Assembly: GCF_000247695.1 (NCBI RefSeq)
Contig: NW_004624784.1
Span: forward strand, 5,075,426-5,139,425
Direction: 5' to 3'
Source: Heterocephalus glaber
Lineage: Eukaryota > Chordata > Mammalia > Rodentia > Bathyergidae
Length of the DNA: 64,000 bases
Of the stretch, positions 25,006 to 37,959 are shown one piece after another. A program made the position numbers and the translations under genes. The notes beneath the pieces are model-generated. The model saw only the letters and a program-made list of their open reading frames with translations, had not been told where the DNA came from and did not search any database. Position 1 is the stretch's first letter. Every line of letters begins with the position of its first letter.

Positions 25006-25091
25006 GGGGCTGGGGATTTAGCCCAGTGGTTCTGCTGCCTGCCTCAAAAGCACAAAGGTCCTGAGTTTGATCGCCGGTACCAAAAAAAAAA
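25006..25091 (+). repeat. ID-type SINE with target duplication
   Basis: ggggctggggatttagccca ... gagtttgatcgccggtacc plus A tail. The direct repeat aaaaaggttattcag flanks it exactly (24992 and about 25088). Confidence 0.93.
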
Positions 25092-25309
25092 AGGTTATTC
25101 AGTATGGTCACAGCTAACATAGTACTGTGAAATTATGATCATCTTCATTTATCAAAGGAAAAGTAGGGGATTAGAGAAACTTAATAAATTGTTCAATCTC
25201 ATAGCTAGCTCATCACAAGGGGAACTGGATTGCTGGGACTCAAAACCAGCCACTAGACTTTGAACTTCATACTTTTCGTCAATATAAAAATATTTCTGAA
25301 CTCCAGTAT

Positions 25310-25700
25310 CAGTCATGGTACCTGTCACACCCCGAGCCCCTAATTACTCCTAAAGGAAACTGCTCCATCTTGAGCCCCTGCCCACAAGGTAACCCCGGCC
25401 AGTCATGAAGGCTTATTCACATCTCTGTCTGACATTCAGTGATTAAACAGAACTGGGCAACTGTCTCCAGAGGAAGCCAGTCTACAAATTGGTCTGCAGT
25501 CTATGAGAAATTTTAACATAAATAGTTTTGACTCAACACAGATTACTTCTGCAAACCAAATTCTAGCTGAGTCTTGTTTCTTCTGATCCAGAAACTCCAG
25601 CTGACTCAGCCTTTCTGCAGATAACAGTCATGTACACTATTCTGATTAACTGGTTGAGTGGAATAACCATGTACAGCGTTCGGTTTCACCGCTCATGTGT
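25310..25700. repeat. Possible solo LTR remnant
   Basis: The block starting acctgtcacaccccgagccc with gaaactgctccatcttgagc and gctgactcagcctttctgca reads like the U3 part of a mammalian ERV LTR. No paired LTR or coding region is nearby. Weak call. Confidence 0.3.
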
Positions 25701-25854
25701 AAACATGTCCTAATAGAACAAAATATCATGTGTTTTGGAAATTCCCAATATTCTTAACCTCCGATGGCTACTTTTCCTCTAGAAACACATGCTTTTTAGA
25801 TTCCATAGCCCCACACAATATTGGTCTTTCTCTACTTTTTGTTCCTGCTTTATT

Positions 25855-25985
25855 GTATGCATTAACACACCATGCTTTACATAAATTATCTTATTTAAGG
25901 CTCACAACAATCCTATAAGGTAAACATTACTAAGATCCCTATTTTACAGGTGAAGAAAGCAAGGCACAGACAAATGGTGAGGGTT
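25855..25985 (-). repeat. MIR SINE
   Basis: Reverse MIR: ggctcacaacaatcctataag then ttttacaggtgaagaaagca and ggcacagacaaatgg. Confidence 0.7.
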
Positions 25986-26035
25986 TGGATGAGGGCAATG
26001 GTGGAGGAGAAGAGAAGAGGGCATGTTGGAGAGTT

Positions 26036-26203
26036 TGTTTTTGTTTGTTTCTTTGTTTGTTTTGAGACAGGATCTCACTATGCAGTTTAGGCTGGCCTCA
26101 AACTCACTATGTAGCCCAGGCTGACCTAAAATTCATGGCAATCCTCCTGCCACAGCCTCCCAAGTGCTGGGATTACAGGTGTGCAAAACCATTCCTGGCC
26201 TTG
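26036..26203 (-). repeat. B1-type SINE
   Basis: Reverse 7SL-derived SINE: (tttg)n tail, gagacaggatctcactatgc, tgatctcc-like region, then cagcctcccaagtgctggga and ttacaggtgtgcaaaacca. An internal duplication (gctggcctcaaactcactat / gctgacctaaaattcatggc) is visible, the usual rodent B1 duplication. Confidence 0.88.
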
Positions 26204-26624
26204 GAGAGTTATTTTGAAGGTAGAACAAATAAGGCCCGGCTGCTGCATTAGATATAGAAATGAGAATGGGAAGAACTAAGGATGCTGTTTAATGGGATTA
26301 ATTGTACTGTCATTTGTCTAGCCCACTGGTCATCTCTAATTGGACCTTCCAGAAGCACCTCAAGTTCAATATGTCTAAAACTGAATGAGTCGCTCTTTTC
26401 CACAAGACCTGCTCCTCCTTTTAATATTTGCTTTTTCAAAGAATATCACTATCACTGCTGCTAAGTAGAAGCTATTCTACAGGAAGGGATGCAAATGAGA
26501 GAATAGTTAAAACTATACTAACTCAGGGCATTCAAATGCTTTCTTCAACTTATTTATTTACTAGACTTTCAGCTCCTTCATTTTACCATAAGCTTCTCAG
26601 CAGCATAGATTGTCCCTGTAATTA

Positions 26625-26790
26625 GAGCTAACATTTATTGAGGGGGTTTTTTCCCCAAAGATCAAGGCTTATGCTAAGCTAAGCACTTTACATGCATCAC
26701 CCATGTAATTATACCAACAGCTTTTTATGAGGTATGATGGTTACAGATAGGCTTTACTCTTGACAGTTTATTATTTGAGAGAAAATACTT
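26625..26790 (-). repeat. MIR SINE, degenerate
   Basis: Reverse MIR start taacatttattgagggg, then gctaagcactttacatgca and tatgaggtatgatggttac. Core only partly preserved. Confidence 0.55.
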
Positions 26791-27399
26791 ATCTTTTCTC
26801 TGCCTTGGTTATCACATGAGACAAAAGAATAAAGGAGGCATATCTAACCCAAATAAATAAGATCCAAGAAAGTTCTAGAATGGACTGAAATGGTGAGCTG
26901 AATCTTTGTTCATGAAGTTATTAGAGAGAAAGGTGCTGTAGGCAAAGAGGCTGCCTGTCTCTGCAAAGGCCAGGAAATGAACAAAAGCACAGAATCTTTT
27001 AATAGCTTCAGTTTATCAAGAGCAAGAAAGGGCAGCAAGCTCAAATGGTTATGAAGATTTGACAGCTAAGGTAAACAAGAGAGGATGGCCAGAAGGCCAC
27101 AGGAAGATGTGAAGTCCAGAACAAACAGAAGAGCCATGACCTTTCTAACAGGGCCAGCCTCTGCCTAGGTCAGACTCCTTCCCTCCACTCCAGGACACTG
27201 ATGGTCATTCTGGTTTTTTAACTGCTCAATTTATACTTTCTGGAGCCTTTGTCACTTGCTATTTACTCTACCCATAATGTGTTTTGCATGGATGACTCCT
27301 TAACATCATTTTAGCTCATATGGGATTTGAAAGAGGTCTTCTCTCACTACCACCCACAAGCCAGTCCACAGTTGCTAGTGCTCTATTTGTTTTATTCAG
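26791..27399. other. Unassigned sequence
   Basis: No gene or recognised repeat. Confidence 0.5.
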
Positions 27400-27595
27400 A
27401 ACACTTAATGTTATGTAAAGTTATTTTGCTCGCTTGTTTATGTGTGTATTTCATATGTTTGTTTGATAGTATATTAAGCATACAATATAAGCTCTGCTGA
27501 AGGAAGAGACTTTTTTCCAGCACCTATAACGATGGCTGATACATAGTAAGCATCTAAAAACTCATTCATGTTGAACAAATAAATGATGCTTTTAT
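27400..27595 (+). mobile_element. LINE-2 3' terminal fragment
   Basis: Ends agcacctataacgatggctg ... atacatagtaagcatctaaa, the LINE-2 terminal phrase with a short terminal repeat. Confidence 0.6.
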
Positions 27596-27813
27596 CATTT
27601 ACCTATTTAATGTCAGGTACTTTGGACTGCAGTGATAGATTTGCCAATTATCAGTCAGCATACAGATAGTAGGTAATTCCACAGGAATGGGTAAGAAAAT
27701 CCAGGTTATGTGTATAGAGCCAAAAGAAAATGGGTCAGAGAGAAATCCTTTGTAGGAATTGAGAGAAAAAGAAAAACCCCAAAGGGAGTGAAGACCCCAA
27801 ATAGAAGTATGGA

Positions 27814-27996
27814 GGGGCTGGGTGTGGTGGTTCATGCCTATAATAATACTCTGGAAGGCTGAGGAAGGAGAAAGACATGTTCAAGTCCAGCCTGAGCAAC
27901 TTACCAAGACCCTGTCTCAAAATAAAAATATTTTAAAGTGGAGGAGGTGTGCTTAAGTAGAAAGACCCTGGGTTCAATTCCCAATACCACAAAAAA
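27814..27996 (+). repeat. B1-ID composite SINE
   Basis: gggctgggtgtggtggttca, then cctgtctcaaaataaaaata, then the ID-like half with gggttcaattcccaatacc and an A tail. It is followed at once by a purine-rich microsatellite. Confidence 0.85.
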
Positions 27997-28016
27997 AGGA
28001 GGAGCAGGAAGAGGAG

Positions 28017-28047
<31 letters not shown>

Positions 28048-28070
28048 GGGGGAGGAGGAGGAAAGTGAGG
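27997..28070 (+). repeat. (GGA)n purine microsatellite
   Basis: Imperfect gga/gaggaa repeats about 70 bases long, all purines on this strand, which grew from the A tail of the SINE just before it. The polyleucine/proline frame on the opposite strand (27933-28220) is its shadow. Confidence 0.9.
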
Positions 28071-28599
28071 AGGGAGAAAGTACAGGAGAAATGAGGTAGT
28101 AGTATCATAGAAGCCAAGGGAAATCAGTGTCCACAATGCAAATGGAGACTTGATCAGATAACCTGCTTCTGGTTGATTGCACTGAGCAACAGACCCCTGC
28201 ATACCTAAAACTTCTTGCATTCCTTTATCTTATTTTTGTACCTATTGGCAACCTTGCTAAATAAACCCTCACCTGTTTATTTGCCCTCTTTCTGGGTTTC
28301 TATGTTCTTTTTACCTTATTCAAATAAACTTTCATCTTCAGGTAAATAAATTTCCATTTATATATTGCTGCTCTGCTTCTCCTATAAAATTATTTTTCTA
28401 TTAACAAGACAGTATCTACCATTCTGATATTCTGATCCTGGTCCCGATCCTCAGCCCTCAAAATCATGGTAATATCATGAGCCTATAATTTTCATCCTGT
28501 ATAATGTAAACATTAAAGACACAAACATCCTCCTTCTAGTAATATATATGTGTATATATTATTACCTAACATATATTTATTATAGTGATTGTAATTACA

Positions 28600-28925
28600 T
28601 AAAGGGTGGAAAGATGTGATATTCTAGATAGGGTGTTAAGAATGGCTTCTTTAATAAGATGACACTTGAGTAGAAATCTGAAAGACATTAGAAAGTCTGG
28701 CAGATATTTGAGGATGGATGTTCCAGAGAACAGCAAAAGCAAGTGTAGCTAGAGAATGAAAGAAGAGAAAATGGTAGAAGTTGAAGAGTCAGTAGAGTAA
28801 ATGAAAACAGCAACAACTACTTTCAGTTTCGGGATTATCCAAGTCTGCCTTAGGAAGTAGTGGTTCATCCAAACAGTGCCTGGCACTTAGTAGGTGCTCA
28901 AGAAACATTTGCTGAATTAACAAAT
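28600..28925. repeat. Ancient interspersed repeat, with LINE-2-like end
   Basis: agatgacacttgagtagaaat, atgttccagagaacagcaaa repeats the order seen at 8690-9320. The end (cctggcacttagtaggtgct, caagaaacatttgctgaatt) is LINE-2/MIR-like. Confidence 0.45.
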
Positions 28926-29449
28926 CCGGAAGGCGAGCAGAAAATTATTTTGAGAACTAAGTCCTGGGGAGCCAAGATGGCTTAATGGACCCCTAACTCA
29001 GGCACTTGATTGGCACTTGATTATATATAATATGGAATTTTCTCTAGTTTTTTCCCCCAAGGCTATCTTTTATAGACTTTCCAAAAAAATAGTTTATTTA
29101 AGATATGGACGATGTGTCTTATTTTATGATTCTGAGTTTAGTACTTGTGCTAAAAAAACACTTGTTTGATTGAATTACATCAAAGAAGGCAGTGGAATAT
29201 AGATATAAAATGAAAGAATGAAAAAATGGTGGGGGTGGTTGGTAATTTGGATGAAGGGATTAAAGATGATTCTTCCAAACTTTACCTGACTTCAAAGATT
29301 GCCACAACAACCATGTACTCCTGGTATAATTTAACACATTAGAATATAATTTAGCATTAGAATACCAAAAGGTACTAGATTTTAAAGTCAGAAAAATCTT
29401 TTTCCATTTTACTCTTGTAGGTCAGCTGAAGTTTTTAGACCTCGATATT

Positions 29450-30856
29450 TTTTTTTTTGCTGTGCTAAGTAATATATATATATATAAATTGGTACATTTT
29501 AGGTATACAGTACATTTACATTTATCATTGAGTGTTTGTACCTGAACATGATGTATCTTAGTTCTTATTTTTTTCCCCATTACCTTGCGCCCTTCACCCC
29601 CACCACCCTTCCCTATTTACATAGACTTTGTTTCCATTTTTTTTTTCTTTCTCATAATTTTTCCTTTCCTTTCTTCCCTTTCCCCTTCCCCACCCTCTAA
29701 CCCTCCACCTTTGGACCTTTTCCTATTTCAAATTATCAATTATTCATTTTAATCATTTTCATCCTTATTTATACTTTCAGTTTCTCACACCAGAGATACT
29801 ATTTGGTATTCACACATGTGTGTCCTATTTATTTCACTTAAGAGTATGGCCTCGATATGCATCCATTTAGCTATAAATGACTCTAGTTTCTCGTTCTTTA
29901 TGGCTGAGTAGTACTCCATTTTATAAAAAAAAAAAAAACCCACATCTTCTTTATCCAGTTTCCAGTTGATGGACACTTGGGCTGTTTCCAAACCTTAGCT
30001 ATTGCAAACTGTGCCGCTATAAACATAGGTGCACATATATCACTGTGCTATGATTCTTTTAATTCTTTGGGGAAGATACCCAGAAGGGGAATAACTGGGT
30101 CAATGGGACCTCTAGTCCTAGTTCTCTGAGGTGTCTCCATACTGATTTCCACAGTGGTTGCACCAGTCTACACTCCCACCAACAATGGAGAAAGGTTCCT
30201 TTCTCCCCACACCCCCACCAGCATTTGTTATTGGTTGATTTCTTGATAGCAGCCATTCTTTTGGGGTGAGGTGGAATCTCAGTGTTGTTTGCATCTGCAT
30301 CTCTCAAATGACCAGTGATGTTGAACGTTTTTTCATATATTTGTTTGCTGTTTTTACTTCTTTGTCTGAGAAATGTCTGTTCATTTCGGATGCCCATTGT
30401 TGAATTGGGGCCTTGAATTTTGGGGGTCTGATTTTTTTCAATTCTTTATATATTCTAGATAGTAGTCCTTTGTCTGAGGTACAGCTGCTAAAAATTTCTT
30501 CCCATATTGTAGGTTGTCTGTTAGCTCTGTTGGTAGTTTCTCTTACAGTGCAGAAGCTTTTTAATAAAATGAGATCCCAGTTGTTGATTCTTTGTGTTAG
30601 TTCCCGTGCTACTGAAGTTTTGTTCATAAAGTCTTTTCCTATGCCAGTGTCACTGAGAGTTCTACCTAACTTATCTTCCAGCAAGTTTACTGTTTCTGTC
30701 TTGATATTTAGATCTTTAATCCACTTCTATCTTAGTTTAGTGCACGGTGATAGGTATGGGTCTAGTTTTAATCTTTGGCAGGTTGAAATCCAGTTTTTCC
30801 AACACCATTTATTGAACAGGCTATCTTTTCTCCAGTGAGGGCGATTGGCTCCTTTG
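29450..30856 (-). mobile_element. LINE-1, 5'-truncated, with target duplication
   Basis: Minus-strand LINE-1 of about 1.4 kb. From right to left it encodes the late part of ORF2: 30684-30304 (motif [11 protein letters not shown]), then the C-terminal zinc-knuckle-like part near 30260-30100 ([24 protein letters not shown]), then the 3' UTR with the pyrimidine tract to 29580. One stop and one frameshift near 30300-30240 and another break in 29785-29991 make it inactive. The direct repeats tttagacctcgatatt (29434-29449) and tttagacctcaatatt (30857-30872) flank it. Confidence 0.92.
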
Positions 30857-30872
30857 TTTAGACCTCAATATT

Positions 30873-33800
30873 AGTGTGGGTCAGCTATACATAAAAAGTC
30901 TTAGAAAATGACAATTCTTGCTTTTGTACATAAAGAATTGACCACTAAGAAAATATAATTAACTATATAGACCCAAATCATACCAACGCTTAAATGCTCA
31001 TATAGCACAAAAAGCAGTGGTAACACATTTCATCAGGACAGTGTCTTCTTGTAAACAAATTGTCCTTACTAAAGCATACTAACCATTTATCTACTTCTTA
31101 TAATTATCCAAAATAAAATGAAAAGCATCTGGATTCCTCTAACAAGATCTCCATTAGAAAGTAGAGACTGCCAAAGACAGATAATTCTCACTTTAAAAAA
31201 AAAAATCCTTCTGAGAATGATCTAGAAACCCTAGCCTTTCTCAATAGACCTCCAGAGTTCTACATATAAACTGAAAAACAAGAAGAAATCACATGACGAC
31301 TGCAGAGCAGGAGAAAGATTTCAGGGGACTACTGACATTGTTTCAAATAAGGCAAATGTTTTGACCAAAATAAAAGACCATGAGACAGGAATAAGTGAAT
31401 GGCTTTACTCTGTCTGAAGTACAGCCTGACTTATTTCTGCCTCTAGGTGTAAACTGTGTGCTGTACACTGAACACAGAATAGAAAAGGCAGAATACCAAT
31501 AACTCCTCTAAGATCAGTGCTCACCTCTACCTATGTGGTCACCTTGTGACCTATGAAAATCATTAAAAGTTGTCAGACAGTTGCAGCCTATTTATCTCTG
31601 TAACCTTAATCATTCTTAATCACTATGCCTGTGATATTTGCTTACAGGAGTCATAAATAGGTGCTTAACATCTCCTCCCTGGCTGGAAGAGTTATTTCTG
31701 AATCCTTCTGGCCAATGTTTGACTAAATATCTCTTGGAATTCCACTGGACAAACAAAAATAGCTGAGAGTATAAGTCTTCCTTTAACTCCCACTCTGTGG
31801 TTGAATGTGTATACTTGGAACTATCTAGATTGGTTGTTTCTCCTGTATCCATCTGACCTTAGTCACTAAGCTCACTCATCTGGCCCCATACTAGACTCTA
31901 CAGCCAATCTAGACTCTTTCTGGATCCACCCCCACCACAGAAGTCTCCAGCAGCAGACTGACTCCCTCTGGCAGCAAGCCTGCTCCACTGATGACTGGGT
32001 ACTTCTGTAAATTAAAGCCCTTCTCAGAGGACTCACTCTTCTCCTTTTTTGTTGTGGTATTTGGTGTTTGTTTGCGGGATTGTTTTGTTTTACTTTATTT
32101 GCTGGCCTGTTGGCTTTCTTTTTCATTTCCATTTCTTTTTGTTGTTGTTGTTCAATCAAGCCCCTTCCACTTTCTGCTAAGCTCAGCACTTGGTTCCTGG
32201 TCTTGTTTTCCCAGGATTTAGTATTTTTCTAATTCCCCAGTTCCTTTGAGATTTGAATTCAATCCTGCTCACCCTTTCAGAGACTAGACTCCTGACTCTT
32301 AGGTCCTATGACCATGTCCTTACTCCCTTATAACAATTTAGTGCCTACAGAAGCAACACAGATGAGACAGTCACTGAGTATTCTAGCTGTCCAGAGCTAA
32401 CCGCAGTGTCTTCTACGCACCAGGCACAGAAGAGCTGAAGACACTGCAGGAAGCAAGTTAGAGCTCCCATCTTTGTGGAACTTACATGCTGAAATGGAAA
32501 GATGAACAATAAAATAGATTAGCAAATATAATTCTAGATGATGAGCCTTTTGAGAAGACATACCAATTCTACCTGCCCCTTTCCCACAGCTGACCTGCTG
32601 GGAAGCCTCCAGGCCATGCCCACTTTCTTCTTGCATCTGCCCATGAGAACATCCTTCATTGTTCCCCTTGGCTAAAGTAGTCAAAACTCTTCATAGAAGC
32701 TGAGTTTAGAGCCTTTGACAACAAAGTTGTAAGACAGTGACTAATTGAATTAACGATGGCTATGAGTCCTTGAGTAATAATGGGATCTCCCCATCCACAT
32801 GATCATGAGAATCTTTCCCTTTACTGGGAAGCCCCAGACTCCACACGTGAAATTCATAGGACTCCCTTAACTTCCTCTTCTTTGCACCGGGCGGTGGGGG
32901 GGACAACCTGAAAAAGGTAATAAGCAATTATTTATAGAACACTACAGAAAAGACAGGGATAAAATCATCACCAATAAATGTAGCCTTTTAAAAAGCATTA
33001 TTGAATTCAAGTACCCAATTTAAAATTCAAAACCTATGAAAGAATATAGAGTAAAAGGTGAATCTCTTATATGCCCTTTCTTTCCAGTTACCCAGTTCTT
33101 CTGTCCATGCACAACCAGTGATACTAGTTTCTTGGGTGTTCATCAGAGAGATTATATACATATATAGGCAGAGATTTTAAAAATATAAACAGGAGTACAT
33201 TATAAACAACTTCCTTATCTTCAACTTCCTGTTTCAATAAACAATGTGTCTTGAAGTTTATTTCATACATATAAAGCCACTCTATACTTTTTAATAGGAA
33301 TCAATCCAATATATAAGGACTATTTAAACAGTCCCCTATTAATGTACATTTAAATTCATTTTTTATCTTTGCAGATCATGATGTAATTAATATTCTTGCA
33401 ACATACCCTTTCAGTAAAAGACGTACTCTAATTTGAAAACTTTTTCTTAATTCTGTTTTCAACTATCTCATTTTTATATATTTATAATTCTCAGTACCAA
33501 TTTACCTTTAAAACAATGGCTACTTCTAGAGATGAAGAGGATATTTAGTATACCTGAAGATCCTGGCTTGGAAGAAAACTTTTAAACCTTTGGGCATGTT
33601 GAACTGCTATGGAATGGTAGGTGTAATCCTTATCAAGATGGCGCAGTGTCACTTTGGGTACATTATTTTTTCTATATTAAGTGTTTGCTGTTATTGGAAT
33701 TCCTATATTTGCCAAATGTAAAGAAAGTAAGGCAGCCACCCTGTCTGATTCAAGTAGAAAATCCAGCAACCAACTATATGACACTACCATATTGAAAACC

Positions 33801-34636
33801 TTGTTGTTCTGGCTTTCCGGTGGGCTTCCACAAATGCTGGGGTTAAAAAGAGTCATGCAGCTGGAATGGAATCTTGTGGTTACCCATCAAAATAAAGAAG
33901 CCCTGAGATTGGTCAATAGCACATATCTTGTGTCCTCTAGTTTCCTTTCCCTAAGAACTCAGCATTAATAAGCAACTCTAGCCAGTCACTGAAGCTCACA
34001 GGCAAGAACGTGTCATTTCCCTCAGTGTTATACATAGTGTGTGCTTAGTAAATGGTTTTGGGGTTTGTTTGGTTTTTTTGTAGAATAATGAAGCTAGACA
34101 TTTTATAAATTGTTGGAATTAATCAGGAATTCTCTAAAAGATATGGAAGGAACTATTGATGAAACATTACAGGAGTTACCTGGTCATGTGTGTGAAGCAC
34201 TTTAATTACAGGAAATAAATTGCTGGATAAAGAGCTGGAGATAAATGTACATCAAGGACATTGTTTTACTAAGGTGTTTGGGCAGAAATGGTGAAGGCAT
34301 GAGACTTGAGAATAGGAGAAAATGCTCTTTTGCAACCCCAAGTATAACTACTGATTCCCAACATTTCCAAGGAGAAAACTCTCCAGAAGCATTTCCCAGG
34401 GCTGTATGACAGTTTGGAATATTAGGGTGGCCTTTTGAAGCCCCTAAGCATCTTAGGTAAGGTGGCTGGGAAACTGGCAGTTTTGCACTGAGGCAGCCAT
34501 GGTGGGATAGAGCAGCAATCTGAAACTCTACCTTTTATAGCTCAAATATGAATATAAGTATATGGCACTATATTGGGAGCCACATTATAAAGGTAAAAGT
34601 GCTGCCCTTGCAACTATTCTCCCCTCATCTGTTCCT
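30873..34636. other. Mostly unassigned sequence
   Basis: About 3.8 kb without a recognised gene. 32440-32530 carries a short piece of the ancient repeat seen at 8690. 33000-33420 has a weak LINE-like look. A YY1-like tcaagatggcgc occurs at 33633 without a CpG island. The frame 33681-33968 has no domain I know. Confidence 0.45.
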
Positions 34637-34723
34637 CTTTTTTTTTTTTTGTACCGGGGATTGAACTTGGGACCTTGCACTTGCAAGGCAGGTGCTGCAA
34701 CCACTGAGCTAAATCCCCTGCCC
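34637..34723 (-). repeat. ID-type SINE with target duplication
   Basis: T run, gtaccggggattgaacttgg, cactgagctaaatcccctgcc. The direct repeat ccctcatctgttc flanks it (34622 and 34726). Confidence 0.92.
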
Positions 34724-35199
34724 TTCCCTCATCTGTTCTTTACAAAGCATCTGCTTGTCCTCAATTTTACCATTTGCAGAATGAAAAGTGGGTCAGATTA
34801 AGTGATCTCTAAATTTTCTTTCATCATTCTAATGCTCTTGAACTTATGCAAATTGCTCTCTATGTAGTCTCTTTTCCCTATAAGTAAATATAACTTGTGG
34901 TTAAATAAAAAGATAATATAAGTGGAAATCTCTAATGCCCATTTAACTCAGTCATAAAATTGTTTTATTTTTATTATAAATTTTCTTCCAACTCTGGTTT
35001 ACAAAAATGAACAGCCATATTTGGTTATCATTATAGTAGAGACCATTTAAAATTTTCATACTTACTTTCTCAATAGCAGAAGAGTCTCATTTATGAAATT
35101 ATCTATATTCTCTATATAGCACTATACCATTTTCATGTGCATATCCTGATATTACCTTAACTACATGCCTAAAACCAAGTGATTCTAAACATTTAAAAA

Positions 35200-36000
35200 A
35201 GTATTCCTCTATCCCTTCACTTACCCTTTTTTCTAGATAGTAATACAACAGGTTTCACATTTACAACCACTAAGTAAGTCATTTTGAACTTTTCTCTTTT
35301 CTTAAGTCCATCTTCATCAAACACATTTAATCATTCACAAAGCCTCTATGACTTAGGTCACAGCATCTCATGAACCTATCTTTTCCTTCTCTCTCTGTCT
35401 ACATCATTATTTCATGTCAGTTCTGTTGTATGAGCCTTCAACTTTGTTTCCCACTTCTTTCCAAACCGTCCAACAAACCATCATAATCTTTATCTCCCTA
35501 AAATAGGACATCTTTGACATCATCTTCTGACAAAACTCTTTACAGATTCTCCACTGGGATATAGGCTACATGGAACCAAGTATTGTCTCTCATACACACA
35601 TACATGCTCTTGCATTTCAAAACCCTGGAATTATGTTCTACTTTTCCTCGCTTAGTTTTTCTTAATAATGTTTCCTCAATTTCTCTGGCATTCTTTGCTT
35701 CTTGCTGTCAGTTCCACAGATATGGCATGCCTTATGCTCCCATTTATCAAAGCATATTCACTGCATATAATCCAACTTCAAATTCCTCCTTTTCAAAGCC
35801 CAAACTCACTCACCTTCTGTGTAAGTCTTTCTAACTATTCCTACCTGAAGTGATTCTCTGTCTTAAACCGTTTGTTATTTATTATGCATGACACATATTT
35901 GACACTTACATTTTGTTCTTTTTAGTTTTCTTTTAATTTTCATGTGTTTTATCTCCCCAACTAAATAATAAAGTAATTAAGGGCTAATAATATATTTTAT
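35200..36000 (+). mobile_element. LINE-2 3' part
   Basis: Order of phrases ctttacagattctccactgg, cctcgcttagtttttcttaa, aaattcctccttttcaaagc, and later atctccccaactaaataata fits the LINE-2 3' end. Diverged; frames at 35583-35853 are shadows. Confidence 0.65.
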
Positions 36001-36049
36001 TCACATAAAGGCCTTAATTTTGAGTCAAACCATTTGTATTTTTCTCCTT

Positions 36050-36190
36050 GCACTCTTAGTTATTTACTGACTGTGATCTTCATCTTAGTTTTCTCATCTG
36101 TGAAATGGAAATAGTGATGGGTATTCTTTTATAGGGGCTTTGTGGGCCTTATATGGCATAACACATGGTAGCTCAAGAGTGTCCATTGTG
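36050..36190 (+). repeat. MIR SINE
   Basis: tgactgtgatcttcatctta, gttttctcatctgtgaaatg and cttatatggcataacacatgg follow the MIR order. Confidence 0.7.
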
Positions 36191-36694
36191 GAACACAGGG
36201 CAAGAGGTAAATTGTGTGAACAGTGTGTTGTGAATAGGGAATCTTCCTGGCATCACTAAAAGCATGCCACAAAGGCTGCCACTTGTCAGCCAACCAGTCT
36301 CTGTTAAGTCTACTCTAGGGACGTTAGAGGCTTTTTCCAAGTGAACAGGGCCACCCTGCCTTTCATACCAATAAAATTTGATCCTGCTTCAGAGAGCATG
36401 TTGCCAATCTTCCTAGGGTCTTCAAGGCAGTAATAAAAATGCAGACCACAGAAGTGCATCTCCTGCCTTTAATTTTGTTAAATAGGCCCCAAGACTGGCC
36501 TGCTAAAAGGGAAAATGGGCTCAGTGAGAAATTTTCCTTTCATTTCACAAGGAGAGTCCATGTGCCCTGGGCATCAGCAGGAAGGATGTACTCAACTGGG
36601 TTTTCATCCATTCCTAAAGAGCAACAGATGCTAGCCAAAGACACGGGGACATCAGTGCTGCTCCTCTGAGCCATGAAGGCCAAGTGGGGTCAGT

Positions 36695-37085
36695 TGTCTT
36701 AGTTTCTCTGAGACACAACACCCAATATCCATAACTTAAAGAAGGAAAGGTTTATTTTGACTTATAGTTTGTATTAGTTTTAGTCTATAGTCAGTTGACT
36801 CCAAGGCAGAGTAGTATAGTAGTGGGGCAGAAAAGACTTAGCTTAAGGTATGGCAGTTAGGAAGCAGAAAGAGAGTAAGAGAAGCTATAAACCCACACAA
36901 TACAACTCCAGTGACCCACCTCCTTTGACCAGGTTTCCCCCAAATCACATTCAGCTATAAAGTTATCAGCAGACTAACCCACTAATAAGTATCATGCTTC
37001 CATGATCCAATCACCTCTCAAAAGTCCCACTTATGAACACATGAGGCTTTGAGGGGGATGACATCCAAATATAAACCATACATAA
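36695..37085 (-). mobile_element. MaLR-type LTR (MST-like)
   Basis: Reverse LTR: starts ttgtcttagtttctctgaga, then aaagaaggaaaggtttattt, and ends gacatccaaatataaaccat. This is the usual layout of MST/MLT LTRs on the opposite strand. Confidence 0.75.
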
Positions 37086-37959
37086 CGGGTGGTTAAAAGC
37101 ATTAAACTGGAAAGTATAAAGTTTGAGCTCCAATAACCATCAGGGATATCACTACCACGAAGTAGTCCAAGATCCAGACTTAAACCATCAATGCTTTATT
37201 GAAGATAATTCAAAGGTAAGAAATAATTCTGTTAAAGGCAAAAAGTGAGATAAAAGGCATGAATTCGGATCCAGTAAAACAAATATGTGCTCTAGGTGCA
37301 ATACATATGGATCTTTTTATACATTAATTGCAGGTAAACTTTCTAATTTTCTGGTGGATACACCAGATTATAATACCTGGCTCACTTGAGTGTGGTGATA
37401 GTTAGATGGGATAATGCTTCAGGCAGAGTGGCACATTGTAGGAGCACAGTCCACTAAGTACCCTCTCTCTCACTCCAGCAGATGCATCCTGTCCAGGGCT
37501 GGGAGTGAGGCTCCTGGTGACTATTCCATAAGCAGGTGAGTAAGATTACAGTATTTGAACATTTCTGAAATGCTGGCCTAGATTTTGCTGGGTGTTGTTC
37601 AATTCAGAGAAATAGGAAGGCTCTCTGCCCTTAGAGCTTTTCACTCTGGCAACTCAGGTGCAAAGGGGCTATTTTCCCAACCCCCTGAAAGAGATCTGGA
37701 TGTATCCTGGATTTAATCTCGATTTTGACATGATTGCCATTTCCTATAAGGCCAATTTCCTTGTGGGAAGAAGTCCTTCCCCAGGGTAAAATCCGGACAA
37801 CTTCATTTGTTTAAACTCCCTTATTGGTTTTACCGATGCAGGGTGTGGTCTTTTCTCATTACGGAATATTGACAGTAAGTAAACAACAGCGGGAAACAAG
37901 CCCTGAGAAGGCAGCCCGTCGATTTCCTTGGCTGCCCAGGGCAGGCTCCATGTGGTTGC
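37086..37959. other. Sequence just upstream of the CpG island
   Basis: No repeat is recognised. An inverted CCAAT (ttattggttt) is at 37821, and a perfect-looking donor motif (gacagtaagtaa) at 37869-37880. They may belong to an upstream alternative first exon, but nothing else supports it. Confidence 0.4.

Noticed and set aside
27933..28220. Leucine/phenylalanine-rich minus-strand frame resembling a membrane protein
   Set aside because: It is the complement of the (GGA)n microsatellite and SINE tail.
30059..30684. LINE-1 ORF2 pieces as a working gene
   Set aside because: A stop and a frameshift break the frame, and the element is 5'-truncated within ORF2.
33633..33645. YY1-like tcaagatggcgc as a promoter
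   Set aside because: No CpG island or other promoter feature surrounds it; a single short motif is expected by chance.
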